From Mycobacterium sp. Root135 (GTDB taxonomy: Bacteria; Actinomycetota; Actinomycetes; Mycobacteriales; Mycobacteriaceae): a stretch of 64,000 bases of DNA. Shown here in pieces: positions 35,686 to 44,073 of this stretch (positions are counted from its first letter, which is position 1; the number at the start of each line of letters is the position of its first letter). The notes below the pieces were generated by a model. That model was not told the origin of the DNA and ran no database searches. It saw only the letters and a program-made list of their open reading frames with translations. Position numbers and translations under genes: made by a program. The stretch lies in contig NZ_LMEZ01000005.1 of NCBI RefSeq assembly GCF_001426545.1, positions 1,137-65,136 of the forward strand. Direction: 5' to 3'.

Positions 35686-36621
35686 ATGTACCTGCACACA
35701 CAACAACTGATCAACGAAATCGCCGTCGACGAGCCGGATCCAGCAGCGGCCAACGCACTGCAGGAGGGTCTCGGCGGCCAGTTCGGCGAGATGCGCACGA
35801 TGATGCAATACCTGTTCCAGAGCATGAACTTTCGCGGTGATCAGGCCTCCAAGCCGTACAAGGACCTGATTCAGGGCGTGGGTACCGAAGAGATCAGCCA
35901 CGTCGAACTCATCGGCACCACCATCTCGCGACTGCTCGACGGATCGCCCGCATACAAGGGCAAGAAGACCGACCCGGTCGACGAGCCAGGCGCCAAGGGA
36001 GCGACCCCACTGAGCATCGCGTTGGACACCGGCAACATTCACCACTACCTGGTGGGTGCCCAGGGCGCGCTTCCGGTTGACTCGGCGGGCAACCCGTGGA
36101 GCGGGTCGTATGTCTACAACAGCGGCAACCTGGTGTTGGACCTGCTGTACAACCTCATGCTGGAGTCGACGGGTCGGCTGCAGAAGTGTCGGATCTACCA
36201 GATGACGGACAACGCGACCGCGCGCTCCACCATCGCGTATCTGATCGTTCGGGACCAGGCGCACGAGAACGCGTTCGCCAAGGCACTGGAGAGCCTCGGC
36301 GTGAATTGGGGTGCGGCCCTTCCCATTCCGAAGACGAACGCCGAGCAGTTCCCCGAAGTCAAGAAGCTGGTCGACATGGGGTTGCAGAGCATCCAGTACA
36401 CCTTCAGCGCCGATGACGAGAGCCAGGCCGACAAGCTGTACCGCGGCGCGTCACCGTCGAACGACGGAACCGAGCTCAGCACCGCCGTCATGCCGGAGGG
36501 CTTCCCGATGACCATCGCCCCCGAGCGCCGCGAAGAGTTCTCGCCCGGCCTCGACAAGGAGCTGTTGGCCCTCATCCAGGCCACCGCGGAGGCCGAGATC
36601 AAGGCCAACGGCCAGGCCTAG
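35686..36621 (+). CDS. Manganese (non-haem) catalase
   Basis: A 311-residue di-manganese catalase, breaking H2O2 to water and oxygen without haem. The four-helix ligands are visible: Glu35 in GGQFGEMRTMMQY, Glu69 and His72 in GTEEISHVE, the third Glu in NLMLESTGRLQK (about 163) and His in RDQAHENAF (about 195). Length fits the family, and the C-terminus (EFSPGLDKELLALIQATAEAE) is usual. Cytosolic. A consensus SigF promoter upstream predicts stationary-phase/stress expression. Complements the haem KatG elsewhere in the window. AAGGAGGA-like GAGGAGA precedes the ATG. Confidence 0.93.
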   Translation: MYLHTQQLINEIAVDEPDPAAANALQEGLGGQFGEMRTMMQYLFQSMNFRGDQASKPYKDLIQGVGTEEISHVELIGTTISRLLDGSPAYKGKKTDPVDEPGAKGATPLSIALDTGNIHHYLVGAQGALPVDSAGNPWSGSYVYNSGNLVLDLLYNLMLESTGRLQKCRIYQMTDNATARSTIAYLIVRDQAHENAFAKALESLGVNWGAALPIPKTNAEQFPEVKKLVDMGLQSIQYTFSADDESQADKLYRGASPSNDGTELSTAVMPEGFPMTIAPERREEFSPGLDKELLALIQATAEAEIKANGQA

Positions 36622-36634
36622 CCACACCGGTACC

Positions 36635-36672
36635 GGGCGGGTGGATTGGTGTCGAGGCCGATCCACCCGCCC
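36635..36672. terminator. Bidirectional terminator hairpin
   Basis: GGGCGGGTGGAT (36635-36646) and ATCCACCCGCCC (36661-36672) form a perfect 12-bp stem with a 14-nt loop between the convergent Mn-catalase and YihY genes. Confidence 0.75.
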
Positions 36673-36681
36673 ACCGGCACG

Positions 36682-37497
36682 TCACGCCGGGCGCATCACC
36701 TCGTCGAGCACGACGGTCACCCGGAAGCCGCACAGCACCAGGATATGCAGTACGAAGAGCCACAGCGCCAGTGCCGACACCGCCCCGACGATCGGCAGAC
36801 CGCCAAAGGGCGCCGACCATTCGACGGGGATGGCCAGGAACAACACGAAACCCTGCAGGAAGCCGGCCACGATGGCCCCCGTCGAGAACGCCCCGACGGC
36901 CAGGGCCCGCGGGGCGATCCGCCCAGGACCGATCAGCCCGAACACCCCGACCAGCGCCGTCGACACAGTGAGCCACACGACGTGGAACGCCACCACGACG
37001 CCCCACACCAGTGACCACCCGCTGCCCGCGTAGAGCGGGCCGACGTACGGCGCGGCCACCAGCACGGCCAGGACCAGGAACGGGGCGACGGCGGCGACGC
37101 CGAGAAGACCGGCTCGCCCGCGCCAGCCGGTGAGGGTGTCGTGGGCGGCCGACATCTGGACGAACGCCCGGCGCAGGCCCTCCCCGTAGAGGCTGGCCGG
37201 AAACAGCACGACCAGCGCCTGCAGCCACGACATCGACAGCGCCACCTCGGTCAGCTTGCGCAAGGCCGCGGGCGTTCCGTGCCCCTGCGGCAACCCGGCG
37301 ACGCCCGCGTCCATCGCCGCGGTGACGGTGTCGTGGCCGACGAGCGCCCCGACGGCCCACAGCGACGCCAGCGCCAGCGGGACCAGTCCGATCACGCCGA
37401 AGTACGTCGCGCCTGCCGCCCAGAGCGCGAGATCGCTGCCGGGGAAGGTCTTCCGGACGCCCGATGCGAGTTCGCGGACGCGTCGTGCCGCGCTCAC
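36682..37497 (-). CDS. YihY/BrkB-family membrane protein
   Basis: A 271-residue inner-membrane protein with about six helices. The family's motifs appear as TYFGVIGLVPLALASLW (about residue 28), FPASLYGEGLRRAFVQM (about 95) and the last helices with WLFVLHILVLCGFRVTVVLDE. Role unknown in mycobacteria, possibly envelope-related transport. GTG 37497 (VSAARRVRE) is preferred; the longer frame would run into the divergent gene at 37522, leaving a 24-nt divergent gap. Confidence 0.8.
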   Translation of the reverse strand: MSAARRVRELASGVRKTFPGSDLALWAAGATYFGVIGLVPLALASLWAVGALVGHDTVTAAMDAGVAGLPQGHGTPAALRKLTEVALSMSWLQALVVLFPASLYGEGLRRAFVQMSAAHDTLTGWRGRAGLLGVAAVAPFLVLAVLVAAPYVGPLYAGSGWSLVWGVVVAFHVVWLTVSTALVGVFGLIGPGRIAPRALAVGAFSTGAIVAGFLQGFVLFLAIPVEWSAPFGGLPIVGAVSALALWLFVLHILVLCGFRVTVVLDEVMRPA

Positions 37498-37521
37498 GCG
37501 GCACCCTGGCAGTCTGAGTTC

Positions 37522-38196
37522 ATGACGCCAGATCGTTCCGACGACGAGGAGTGGTCGGACGTGCACGGCGGCGTGCAACCGTCACCGGTCGTGCGCGGCT
37601 GGCTGCGGTTGATTCGGGTGTTGGCATCCGGTCCGATTATCCGGATCCCGCCCGACGCCCTGTCCGTGGCCGGGGTACTCGCGCTCGCGGCGGCGTGGGG
37701 TGCCGTCGTCGGACCGGGTTGGCCCGCGCTCGTCGTGCCACTGGTTCTGCTCGCCGGCGTGCTCGACGGTCTCGACGGTGCGGTGGCGCTGCGGACCGGC
37801 CGGGCCCGTCCGCTGGGGGCCGTGGTGGATTCGGTTGCCGACCGCGTTGGCGACGTGCTGCTCGGCGCGCTACTCGTCGCAATCGGCGCCCCGCTGGGGT
37901 GGGCGCTGGCCGCGGTGGCACTGGTGTTCCTGCTCGAATACGTGCGAGCTCGTGCGCAGGCGGTGGGCATGCCGGGGGTAGGCGCCGTGACCGTCGCCGA
38001 ACGGCCGACGCGGCTGATCGTGGTGGCGATGGCCGCGGGAGGGGCCGCCGCGTCGCCCGCCGGGCTGCCGCTGCTCGGCTGGGGGTGGGGAGTCACCTTC
38101 GCGGTCACGTGGACCGCCGTCGGCGTCGTCGGAATGGGGCAGCTCCTGCTCGGCGTGCGCCGCTCGATTCCTCCGGACTTTCCGCGGACCCGATGA
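37522..38196 (+). CDS. CDP-alcohol phosphatidyltransferase-family protein
   Basis: A 224-residue membrane enzyme with about six helices. The catalytic region is LDGLDGAVALRTGRARPLGAVVDSVADRVGD (about residues 77-108), which keeps the DGxxA...G...D...D spacing of the CDP-OH-P motif (Asp residues for metal and CDP), but has AL where AR is usual. Such enzymes join CDP-activated lipids to alcohols. The neighbours are envelope and carotenoid genes, so a lipid partner is possible. The 3' end overlaps the convergent CrtI-like gene by 92 nt. Confidence 0.8.
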   Translation: MTPDRSDDEEWSDVHGGVQPSPVVRGWLRLIRVLASGPIIRIPPDALSVAGVLALAAAWGAVVGPGWPALVVPLVLLAGVLDGLDGAVALRTGRARPLGAVVDSVADRVGDVLLGALLVAIGAPLGWALAAVALVFLLEYVRARAQAVGMPGVGAVTVAERPTRLIVVAMAAGGAAASPAGLPLLGWGWGVTFAVTWTAVGVVGMGQLLLGVRRSIPPDFPRTR

Positions 38197-39649
38197 GGGT
38201 GGCGACGATCTCGGCGGACATCAGCACCAGCGGAATGCCTCCGCCGGGGTGTGCCGAGCCGCCGACCAGATAGAGGCCGGGGACGGGACTGCGATTGGTA
38301 GGCCTGCGTAGGGCGGCCCGTGGTCCGTGCGAGGCCGTCCCGTAGATCGCGCCGCCCGGCGCTCCGGTGCGCCGTTGCAGGTCGGCGGGCGTGATCGTCT
38401 CGGCGAATCTGAGGCGAGGTCGCACGTCGACCCCACGGTCGGCCAGCACGTCGAGGACGTGCTCGGCGTACCGCTCGCGCAGCCCGCCGGCGTCCCAGTC
38501 GACCCCGCGATCCGGGTCGTGCGACGGGGCGTTGACCAGCACGAACCATCCCTCGGAATCGTCGTCGGGGCGAAGTGCCGGATCGTCGGGCGCGTGCACG
38601 TAGACCGTCGGGTCGGGCACGGGATGAGGGTGCCGTCCGAAGATCGCGTCGAATTCGGCGTCGTAGTCGCGGGGGAAGAACACCCGGTGCGCCGTTCCCG
38701 GCTCCCTGCCGGACAAACCGAGCAGCAGAACGAAGCCGGCCATGGAGCGCGGGGCGCCCCGCAGCGACCGTCGCACCGTCCCGGTGACGTCGCGCGGCAG
38801 CAGTCGGTCGTAGAGGACGCTCGCGTCGGCGTTGCTCACCACGACGTCGGCGGGCACGTCGCGACCGTCGACCCGGACACCGGTGGCGCGTCCGCCCGCC
38901 GTCGTCACCGCGTCCACTTCCGTACCGGTGTGGATCTGGACGCCCAGCTCGACGCAGCGCGCCTCGAGCGCGTCGACGATGACGCGCAGCCCGCCGGCGA
39001 CGTACCAGGCACCGAACTCCTGCTCGACGTACGACGTCACGGCGAGAACGGCAGGCGCACGACGTGGGTCCGACCCGGAGTAGGTGGCGTACCGGTTGAG
39101 CCAGGTCCGCAGCCGCGCGTCGGGCAGCATCGTGCGGCCGAGGCCGTCGATCGTCCGCCATGGCGCCACCGTCAACAGGTCGGCGGGACGCAGGCTCATC
39201 CGTGCGATTTCGAGCAACGAAATGGGTTGGCGGAGAACCGGTTCACCGACCAACTTCCACAGCCGTCGCGAACGCTCGTGCAATCGCCGCCATGACTCCC
39301 CCGCACCGGGACCGAAGGCCGCGTCGAGAGCGGCTGGCACGGCCGTCGCGTCGTGCGGCATCGACAACTCGGTGCCGTCGGCGAAGCGGTAGGCACTCGC
39401 AGGGTCGACCGCGATCGGCTTCGGCCCCGTCGGAGCGCCGGTGTCGGCGAACAGTCGGTCGAGCACGTCGGGCATGGTCAGCAGCGACGGGCCGGTGTCG
39501 AAGGTGAAGCCGTCCCGTTCGACGACGCCGAGCTTGCCTCCGACGGTGGGGGCGCTCTCGTACACGGTGACGCGATGGCCCGCCGCGGCCAGGCGGGCGG
39601 CGACCGCCAGCCCGCCGAGGCCGGCGCCGATCACGACCACGTGACTCAA
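38105..39649 (-). CDS. CrtI-like carotenoid desaturase/oxidoreductase
   Basis: A 514-residue FAD enzyme of the phytoene-desaturase superfamily. The FAD loop is VVVIGAGLGGLAVAARLAAAGHRVTVYE (residues about 4-31); GGKLGVVERDGFTFDTGPSLLTMPD is the second conserved block (about 38-62); the C-terminal GLYLVGGSAHPGGGIPLVLMSAEIVA (about 470) is the CrtI signature. With a GT2 and a CruF gene beside it, a CrtD-type 3',4'-desaturase role is more likely than phytoene desaturation (inference; crtB, crtE and crtY are not in view). TTG 39649 overlaps the upstream GT stop (TTGA). Its 3' end overlaps the CDP-alcohol gene by 92 nt. Confidence 0.85.
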   Translation of the reverse strand: MSHVVVIGAGLGGLAVAARLAAAGHRVTVYESAPTVGGKLGVVERDGFTFDTGPSLLTMPDVLDRLFADTGAPTGPKPIAVDPASAYRFADGTELSMPHDATAVPAALDAAFGPGAGESWRRLHERSRRLWKLVGEPVLRQPISLLEIARMSLRPADLLTVAPWRTIDGLGRTMLPDARLRTWLNRYATYSGSDPRRAPAVLAVTSYVEQEFGAWYVAGGLRVIVDALEARCVELGVQIHTGTEVDAVTTAGGRATGVRVDGRDVPADVVVSNADASVLYDRLLPRDVTGTVRRSLRGAPRSMAGFVLLLGLSGREPGTAHRVFFPRDYDAEFDAIFGRHPHPVPDPTVYVHAPDDPALRPDDDSEGWFVLVNAPSHDPDRGVDWDAGGLRERYAEHVLDVLADRGVDVRPRLRFAETITPADLQRRTGAPGGAIYGTASHGPRAALRRPTNRSPVPGLYLVGGSAHPGGGIPLVLMSAEIVATLIGSAESPEESSGARRAGAAPFRRRRRRST

Positions 39650-40764
39650 ATTGCCCGCCCCTTCCAGCTCAGCGTGCCCCGGACGCGACCCACCCACGAC
39701 GAGGCCAGCAGGCCGAGCACGGCGAGCACCGACAGGGGGTGCGCGGCGGCATCCCATGGCCGCCCACACCATCGTTGCGCGAAAACCCGACCGGTGACGG
39801 CGGCGCCGTACCCGACCAGGCCGACCCGGGACCCGGTCGCCGCCGCGGCGGCGGGCAGGACGTAGACGACGGTTAGCGCCGTCGCGACCGCGAGTGCCCC
39901 CGCCGGCGAGCCGAACGCCGCCCACAGCGACTTCCGGTAGCCAGCGCTCAGTTCGCGGCCGGTCGCGTACATGTGACAGGTGGCCAGCGTCGAGCCGTCG
40001 GCGATGCCGGTGCGGCCGCCCACCGCGCGGACGGCGCGGGCCAGCCCGATGTCGTCGAGTACCTCACCCGAGACGGATTGCCATCCACCGGCCCTGCGCA
40101 GGGCGTCGGCGTCGACCAGCAGGAACTGGCCGTTGGCCGCCGCCATGGACGGCCGCGTCGACAGCTCAGCGATCCGCAGCGGCAACGTCGTCGACCACGA
40201 CCACGCCAGGAGGGGTTGGACGAGCCGCCCCAACAGCCCCGCCGCGACCTGTCGTGGCCACGGGCAGAGCAGGTCGAGGGGCTGGGGGCCACGCAGGACC
40301 GCCACCGCCGCGGCGACGGCTCGCGGGGCGAGGATCACGTCGGCGTCGACGTAGACCAGGGTCTTGCCGCGAGCCGCGGCCGCAAGCTGGTCGCATGCAT
40401 GCGGTTTGCCGAGGGCGCCACCGGTCGGTGCGGTTCCGGTGATGACCCGTACCCGGGGGTCGGCTCCGGCCGCGGCCCGGACCACGTCGGCGGTGCCGTC
40501 GGTGGAGCCGTCGTCGAGCACCAGGATCTCGGCGTCGTCGAGATCGCGCTGAGCGAGCAGGGATTCGATCGTCGGCGTGATCCGGTGCGCTTCGTCGCGG
40601 GCCGGGACGAGCAGCGACACCGCCGATCTCACCGGGGGTGGGTCAACGGGTGGGCGGCGTAGCAGCCGCAGGTTGACGAGTTGGTGGATCGTGAGGATGC
40701 AGGCGAGCGCCGATCCCACCGCGACGAGCGCGGCTGGGGGTTTGATCAGGCCTGCGTGGGGCAC
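39646..40764 (-). CDS. GT2 glycosyltransferase of carotenoid type (CruC-like)
   Basis: A 372-residue membrane-bound GT-A transferase. An N-terminal helix (about 12-32) precedes the domain VSLLVPARDEAHRITPTIESLLAQ; metal motif LVYVDADVIL (DAD, about 138) and base region GGWQSVSGEVLDDIGLARAV (ED-type, about 233) are present, then LSAGYRKSLWAAFGSP and three C-terminal helices. Layout matches the GTs that add sugar to carotenoids. With CruF making a tertiary hydroxyl, it may make the 1'-O-glucoside. GTG 40764; coupled to the CrtI-like gene by a 4-nt overlap. Confidence 0.8.
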   Translation of the reverse strand: MPHAGLIKPPAALVAVGSALACILTIHQLVNLRLLRRPPVDPPPVRSAVSLLVPARDEAHRITPTIESLLAQRDLDDAEILVLDDGSTDGTADVVRAAAGADPRVRVITGTAPTGGALGKPHACDQLAAAARGKTLVYVDADVILAPRAVAAAVAVLRGPQPLDLLCPWPRQVAAGLLGRLVQPLLAWSWSTTLPLRIAELSTRPSMAAANGQFLLVDADALRRAGGWQSVSGEVLDDIGLARAVRAVGGRTGIADGSTLATCHMYATGRELSAGYRKSLWAAFGSPAGALAVATALTVVYVLPAAAAATGSRVGLVGYGAAVTGRVFAQRWCGRPWDAAAHPLSVLAVLGLLASSWVGRVRGTLSWKGRAI

Positions 40765-40855
40765 CTACGAACTCTACGGAGTCGCGGCCGGCCACACCGC
40801 CGGTGGGCACGGGTAGCCTCGGCGTTTCCGACTCGTGACGGTGGAGGTGCTGCGC

Positions 40856-41680
40856 GTGGCCTTGGCCGAGCTTCGGGCGCCCGTGCGCTCCCACTACGCG
40901 GTGTGGGCGTTGGTCGCGGCCGCCGTCGGCATTCAAATTCTGTACCCCCTGATGCCGGAGTCGTGGCGAACCCCGGTCACCATCGCCAGCGTCGTCGTCT
41001 TCTTCCTGGCGTCGGTGACGGACGCGTACCGCGTGCTCGGTGCGGTGAGCGCGACCGTGCTCGTTGCCGTCGCAGGCGGTGGCGGCCTGGTCGCCGAGTC
41101 GATCGGCGTGGCCACGGGGTGGCCGTTCGGTCAGTACGCCTACACCGGAACCCTCGGCCCGGAGGTGCTCGGCGTGCCGGTGGTGGTGCCGATGGCGTGG
41201 GTGATGATGGCGTGGCCCGCCCTGGTGGTCGCCAGAACCCTCGCCCGCGGGGCCGTGGCCGTCACCGCGGTCGGCGCGGTCGCGCTGACCACGTGGGACG
41301 TCTTCCTGGATCCGCAGATGGTGGCGGCAGGCCATTGGCGGTGGTTCGCCCCGGAGCCCGGGCTGCCGCTGATACCGGGTATCCCGTTGACCAACTACCT
41401 GGGCTGGCTGCTGGTGTCGGCCGTGGTGGTGGCGACGCTGAATGCCTCGCTCCGCCGCACCGATCGGCCCTCGGCGCCCGCGGCGACGCTGTATCTGTGG
41501 GTCTACTTCTCCTCGGTGCTGGCCCACGCGGTCTTCTTCGGGCTGCCTGGCTCGGCGGTCACCGGCGGCGTCCTGATGGGCGCCGTCGCGATTCCGTTCG
41601 CCGTCTCGCTGGCCCGCAGGCGTGGTCCACGTCAGACGCGACTCAGCTCGTCGATGCCCGCCGCGCGGCCGAACAAGTAG
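40856..41680 (+). CDS. cruF: CruF-like carotenoid 1',2'-hydratase
   Basis: A 274-residue integral membrane protein of the Caroten_synth (DUF422) family, which adds water to the psi-end of carotenoids. Marks: hydrophobic helices throughout, ESIGVATGWPFGQYAYT with GPEVLGVPVVVPMAWVMMAWP (residues about 85-118), TTWDVFLDPQMVAAGHWRWF (about 143-162, the family's D-x-x-x-D-P core) and IPLTNYLGWLL (about 178). GTG 40856 has GGAGG at 8 nt, which is why it is chosen over the longer GTG at 40835. Next to a GT and a CrtI-like gene it suggests phleixanthophyll-like pigments. Its last 49 nt overlap the GGDEF-EAL gene. Confidence 0.85.
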   Translation: MALAELRAPVRSHYAVWALVAAAVGIQILYPLMPESWRTPVTIASVVVFFLASVTDAYRVLGAVSATVLVAVAGGGGLVAESIGVATGWPFGQYAYTGTLGPEVLGVPVVVPMAWVMMAWPALVVARTLARGAVAVTAVGAVALTTWDVFLDPQMVAAGHWRWFAPEPGLPLIPGIPLTNYLGWLLVSAVVVATLNASLRRTDRPSAPAATLYLWVYFSSVLAHAVFFGLPGSAVTGGVLMGAVAIPFAVSLARRRGPRQTRLSSSMPAARPNK

Positions 41681-43893
41681 CCCTGAGCGAGCCGGCAGCC
41701 CGCCGCGAACACGATGTCGGCTTGCGCTTCCTCTTCGATTCCCTCCGCGATTACGTCGAGGCCGAGTGCCGAGCACAGGCCGATCACCGAGCGGTAGAGC
41801 GCCAACGCCCGGTGGCGCTCGTCCCCGACGGCCAGGCTGCGGTCGAGCTTGACGACGTCCACCGGCAGGGCATGGAGATAGCTCAGGGAGTTGTAGCCGG
41901 CCCCGAAGTCGTCGAGTGCCACGTGGACGCCGAGCGCGCCGAGTCGCTCGATGGCCGCGGCCCCCTCGCGCAGATCCACGATCGGGACGGTTTCGGTGAT
42001 CTCCAGGACGAGTCGCCCCGGGTCGACGTCGTGCCGGTCGAGGGTTCGCATCACCTGCTGTTCGAAACCCCGGTTGCCCAGCCGTGCTGCACCGACGTTG
42101 ACGTGGATGACCAGCTGCAAGCCGGCCGCCTGAGTCTCGCGACACGCAAGGTCGAGCACCATCGCGTCGAGCGCGCCACCGAGGCCGGCGCCTTCGGCGA
42201 CGGAGACGAAGGTGGCCGGCGGTATCTGCATGCCATTGGGTGCGGACCACCTGGCCAGGGCTTCGACCGCCACCGGTGTGCGGTCGGGCAACCGGACCAC
42301 GGGCTGGTAGGCGAGGCTGAAACCCGGCGGCACCCCGCCGTCGGCCTTCCGCAGCGCGCCAGGGAAGTCGACGACCACGCCCGAGGCCGGGCGGTACATC
42401 ACCGCGGTGTTCTTCCCGAGTCGCTTCCCCGCGTACATCGAGATGTCGGCTTGCCGCATCAGGTCGTCGGCCGTCGGCGCCGGGTCGTCCGCCCCGTGTT
42501 GAACCAGACCCATGCTGGCCCGCACGCGCACCGACGACCCGTGCACGGCAAACGGGTCCCGAAGCGCCACCCGAAGACGGTCGGCGACCACTTCCGGCGG
42601 ATCGTCGTCGGTCTCCACCAGGACCGCGAACTCGTCCCCACCGATGCGGGCCAGCGTGTCCGACGGACCTACGCATCGGAGGAGGCGCTCGCCGACGGCG
42701 CGCAGCAGTTCGTCTCCCGCCGCATGGCCGAACTGATCGTTGACTTCCTTGAAGTCGTCGACGTCGACGAAGATCAGCACGAACCGCCCGTCGCGCATCG
42801 CGGCTTCGAGTCGCTGCCCGAAGAGCAACCGGTTGGGTAGCCCGGTCAGCACGTCGTGGTTCACCTGGTGGGCCAGCCGGCGCTGCGCCTCGTACAGCCG
42901 CCGGGTCAGCCGACGGGCGGCAACCACTGCCACGATCTGTCGCACGGCGACGAGCACCACCATCGCCATGCAGAGCCAGACCACGACCGCGGGCAGAGTC
43001 AACCCGACCAGTACGTGCGTGGCGCACAGCATGAGGATGCTCAGAAACCCGAGGTACGGCCACACCAACTGCGCCCAGTCCAACGCCTCGTCGCTGGCGC
43101 CGCGGTCGTCCCGTGGGCTCAACGCCTGCACGGAAAACGCAATCATCAAGGGGCCCAGGACGTTTCCCGCGCCACCCCACACGTCCGGAGCATTTACGCC
43201 GACGCTCCACAGATAGGCGATGAACCGGTCGGAACCGGCGATCAGGATGACGCCGCCCGCGAGAAGGAGGAAGTTGCGTCGATGCGGGCGATCGCGCCGA
43301 TAGGCGGTCGCCCCCATCACCGCCAGCACCACGACGCCCAGTTCCAACACGGAGTAGCCGGCCACGACGGCCTCGTCGTAGGACCGGGGAAGGGCAGCGG
43401 TGGTCGTGGCCCCCAGTCCGCCGAGGAAGACGAGGATGGAGAACGCCGCCACGGCGACGAGTCCGTCCAGAACGGCCAGGGCGAAGGCACCGTGCGGGGC
43501 CCCGTCCCGTCGCCTGGTGAGCCCGCCGCTGCTTCGGACCAGCAGGACCATCGCGAAGAACGACAGGATCGGCGGGCCGAAGTAGGCCACCACGGCGGGC
43601 AGTGGCGCGGCGGCACCGTCGTGGCGGCTGTCGCTCAGCCACCAGAAGGCCTCGCCGACCAGCCAACTCGTCATGGCGGCAATGACGAGGATTCGCCAGG
43701 TTCGGGAGATACCGGTCGTCCGTCGCACGTTGACCACCGCGCAGGTGAGAGCTCCGATTCCGATCACGGACTGCAGCACCAGCGCGACGTATCGGGCCAC
43801 GTCGCCGCCGTAGGGCGCAAGCGCGTTCAGCAACACCAGAGCGCCGGCGACCACGAACATCCCCAGTCGAACCCGGCCCCCTGAGATCGACAC
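41632..43893 (-). CDS. Membrane GGDEF-EAL c-di-GMP protein
   Basis: A 753-residue inner-membrane protein with synthesis and breakdown domains for c-di-GMP. Residues 1-320 contain about eight helices without a named sensor domain. GGDEF (about 340-490): NHDVLTGLPNRLLFGQRLE, VDVDDFKEVNDQFGH and GGDEF in LARIGGDEFAVLV. EAL (about 505-745): EAL in VAVEALARW, EITETVPIVD, DDFGAGYNSLSYL and KLDRSL (usually KID), AEGIE. The GGDEF lacks an RxxD inhibitory site. Both domains could be active. GTG 43893 is inside an inverted repeat that might hide the ribosome-binding site. The 3' end overlaps cruF by 49 nt. Confidence 0.92.
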   Translation of the reverse strand: MSISGGRVRLGMFVVAGALVLLNALAPYGGDVARYVALVLQSVIGIGALTCAVVNVRRTTGISRTWRILVIAAMTSWLVGEAFWWLSDSRHDGAAAPLPAVVAYFGPPILSFFAMVLLVRSSGGLTRRRDGAPHGAFALAVLDGLVAVAAFSILVFLGGLGATTTAALPRSYDEAVVAGYSVLELGVVVLAVMGATAYRRDRPHRRNFLLLAGGVILIAGSDRFIAYLWSVGVNAPDVWGGAGNVLGPLMIAFSVQALSPRDDRGASDEALDWAQLVWPYLGFLSILMLCATHVLVGLTLPAVVVWLCMAMVVLVAVRQIVAVVAARRLTRRLYEAQRRLAHQVNHDVLTGLPNRLLFGQRLEAAMRDGRFVLIFVDVDDFKEVNDQFGHAAGDELLRAVGERLLRCVGPSDTLARIGGDEFAVLVETDDDPPEVVADRLRVALRDPFAVHGSSVRVRASMGLVQHGADDPAPTADDLMRQADISMYAGKRLGKNTAVMYRPASGVVVDFPGALRKADGGVPPGFSLAYQPVVRLPDRTPVAVEALARWSAPNGMQIPPATFVSVAEGAGLGGALDAMVLDLACRETQAAGLQLVIHVNVGAARLGNRGFEQQVMRTLDRHDVDPGRLVLEITETVPIVDLREGAAAIERLGALGVHVALDDFGAGYNSLSYLHALPVDVVKLDRSLAVGDERHRALALYRSVIGLCSALGLDVIAEGIEEEAQADIVFAAGCRLAQGYLFGRAAGIDELSRV

Positions 43894-43909
43894 GAAACCC
43901 CCGTTTCGT
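43892..43909 (-). repeat. Inverted repeat covering the GGDEF-EAL start
   Basis: ACGAAAC (43892-43898), CCCC, GTTTCGT (43903-43909): a perfect 7-bp palindrome. In the mRNA it would form a hairpin with the G-rich Shine-Dalgarno in the loop and the GTG at the base. Confidence 0.6.
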
Positions 43910-43979
43910 CGTGCGCCGAACGATGGCCCATCTTGGCACGGTGCGGCCTCCAGCGATCCGACACCGACATCTGCGTATG

Positions 43980-44015
43980 CCTTATCGTGACCTTAGCTTT
44001 TCCTTAGATTCCTTA
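43980..44015 (+). promoter_or_regulatory. Four CCTTA direct repeats before an SDR gene
   Basis: CCTTA starts at 43980, 43991, 44002 and 44011 (spacing 11, 11, 9), in an A+T-rich stretch unlike the flanks. One-helical-turn spacing is typical of OmpR-type response-regulator sites. It ends about 58 nt before the GTG at 44074. Confidence 0.5.
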
Positions 44016-44073
44016 TTTTTGGTGTAGCGTCAACCCGGACGCCGAGCGAGCATCCCGACGGAAGGAACCGCAC

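Noticed and set aside
41376..41390. Palindrome-like GATACCGGGTATC
   Set aside because: It lies inside the cruF coding sequence and is likely chance.
40643..43939. A 1098-residue minus-strand ORF
   Set aside because: It covers the GGDEF-EAL gene in another frame and cruF on the opposite strand, with Arg-rich low-complexity translation; the real genes in other frames have clear motifs.
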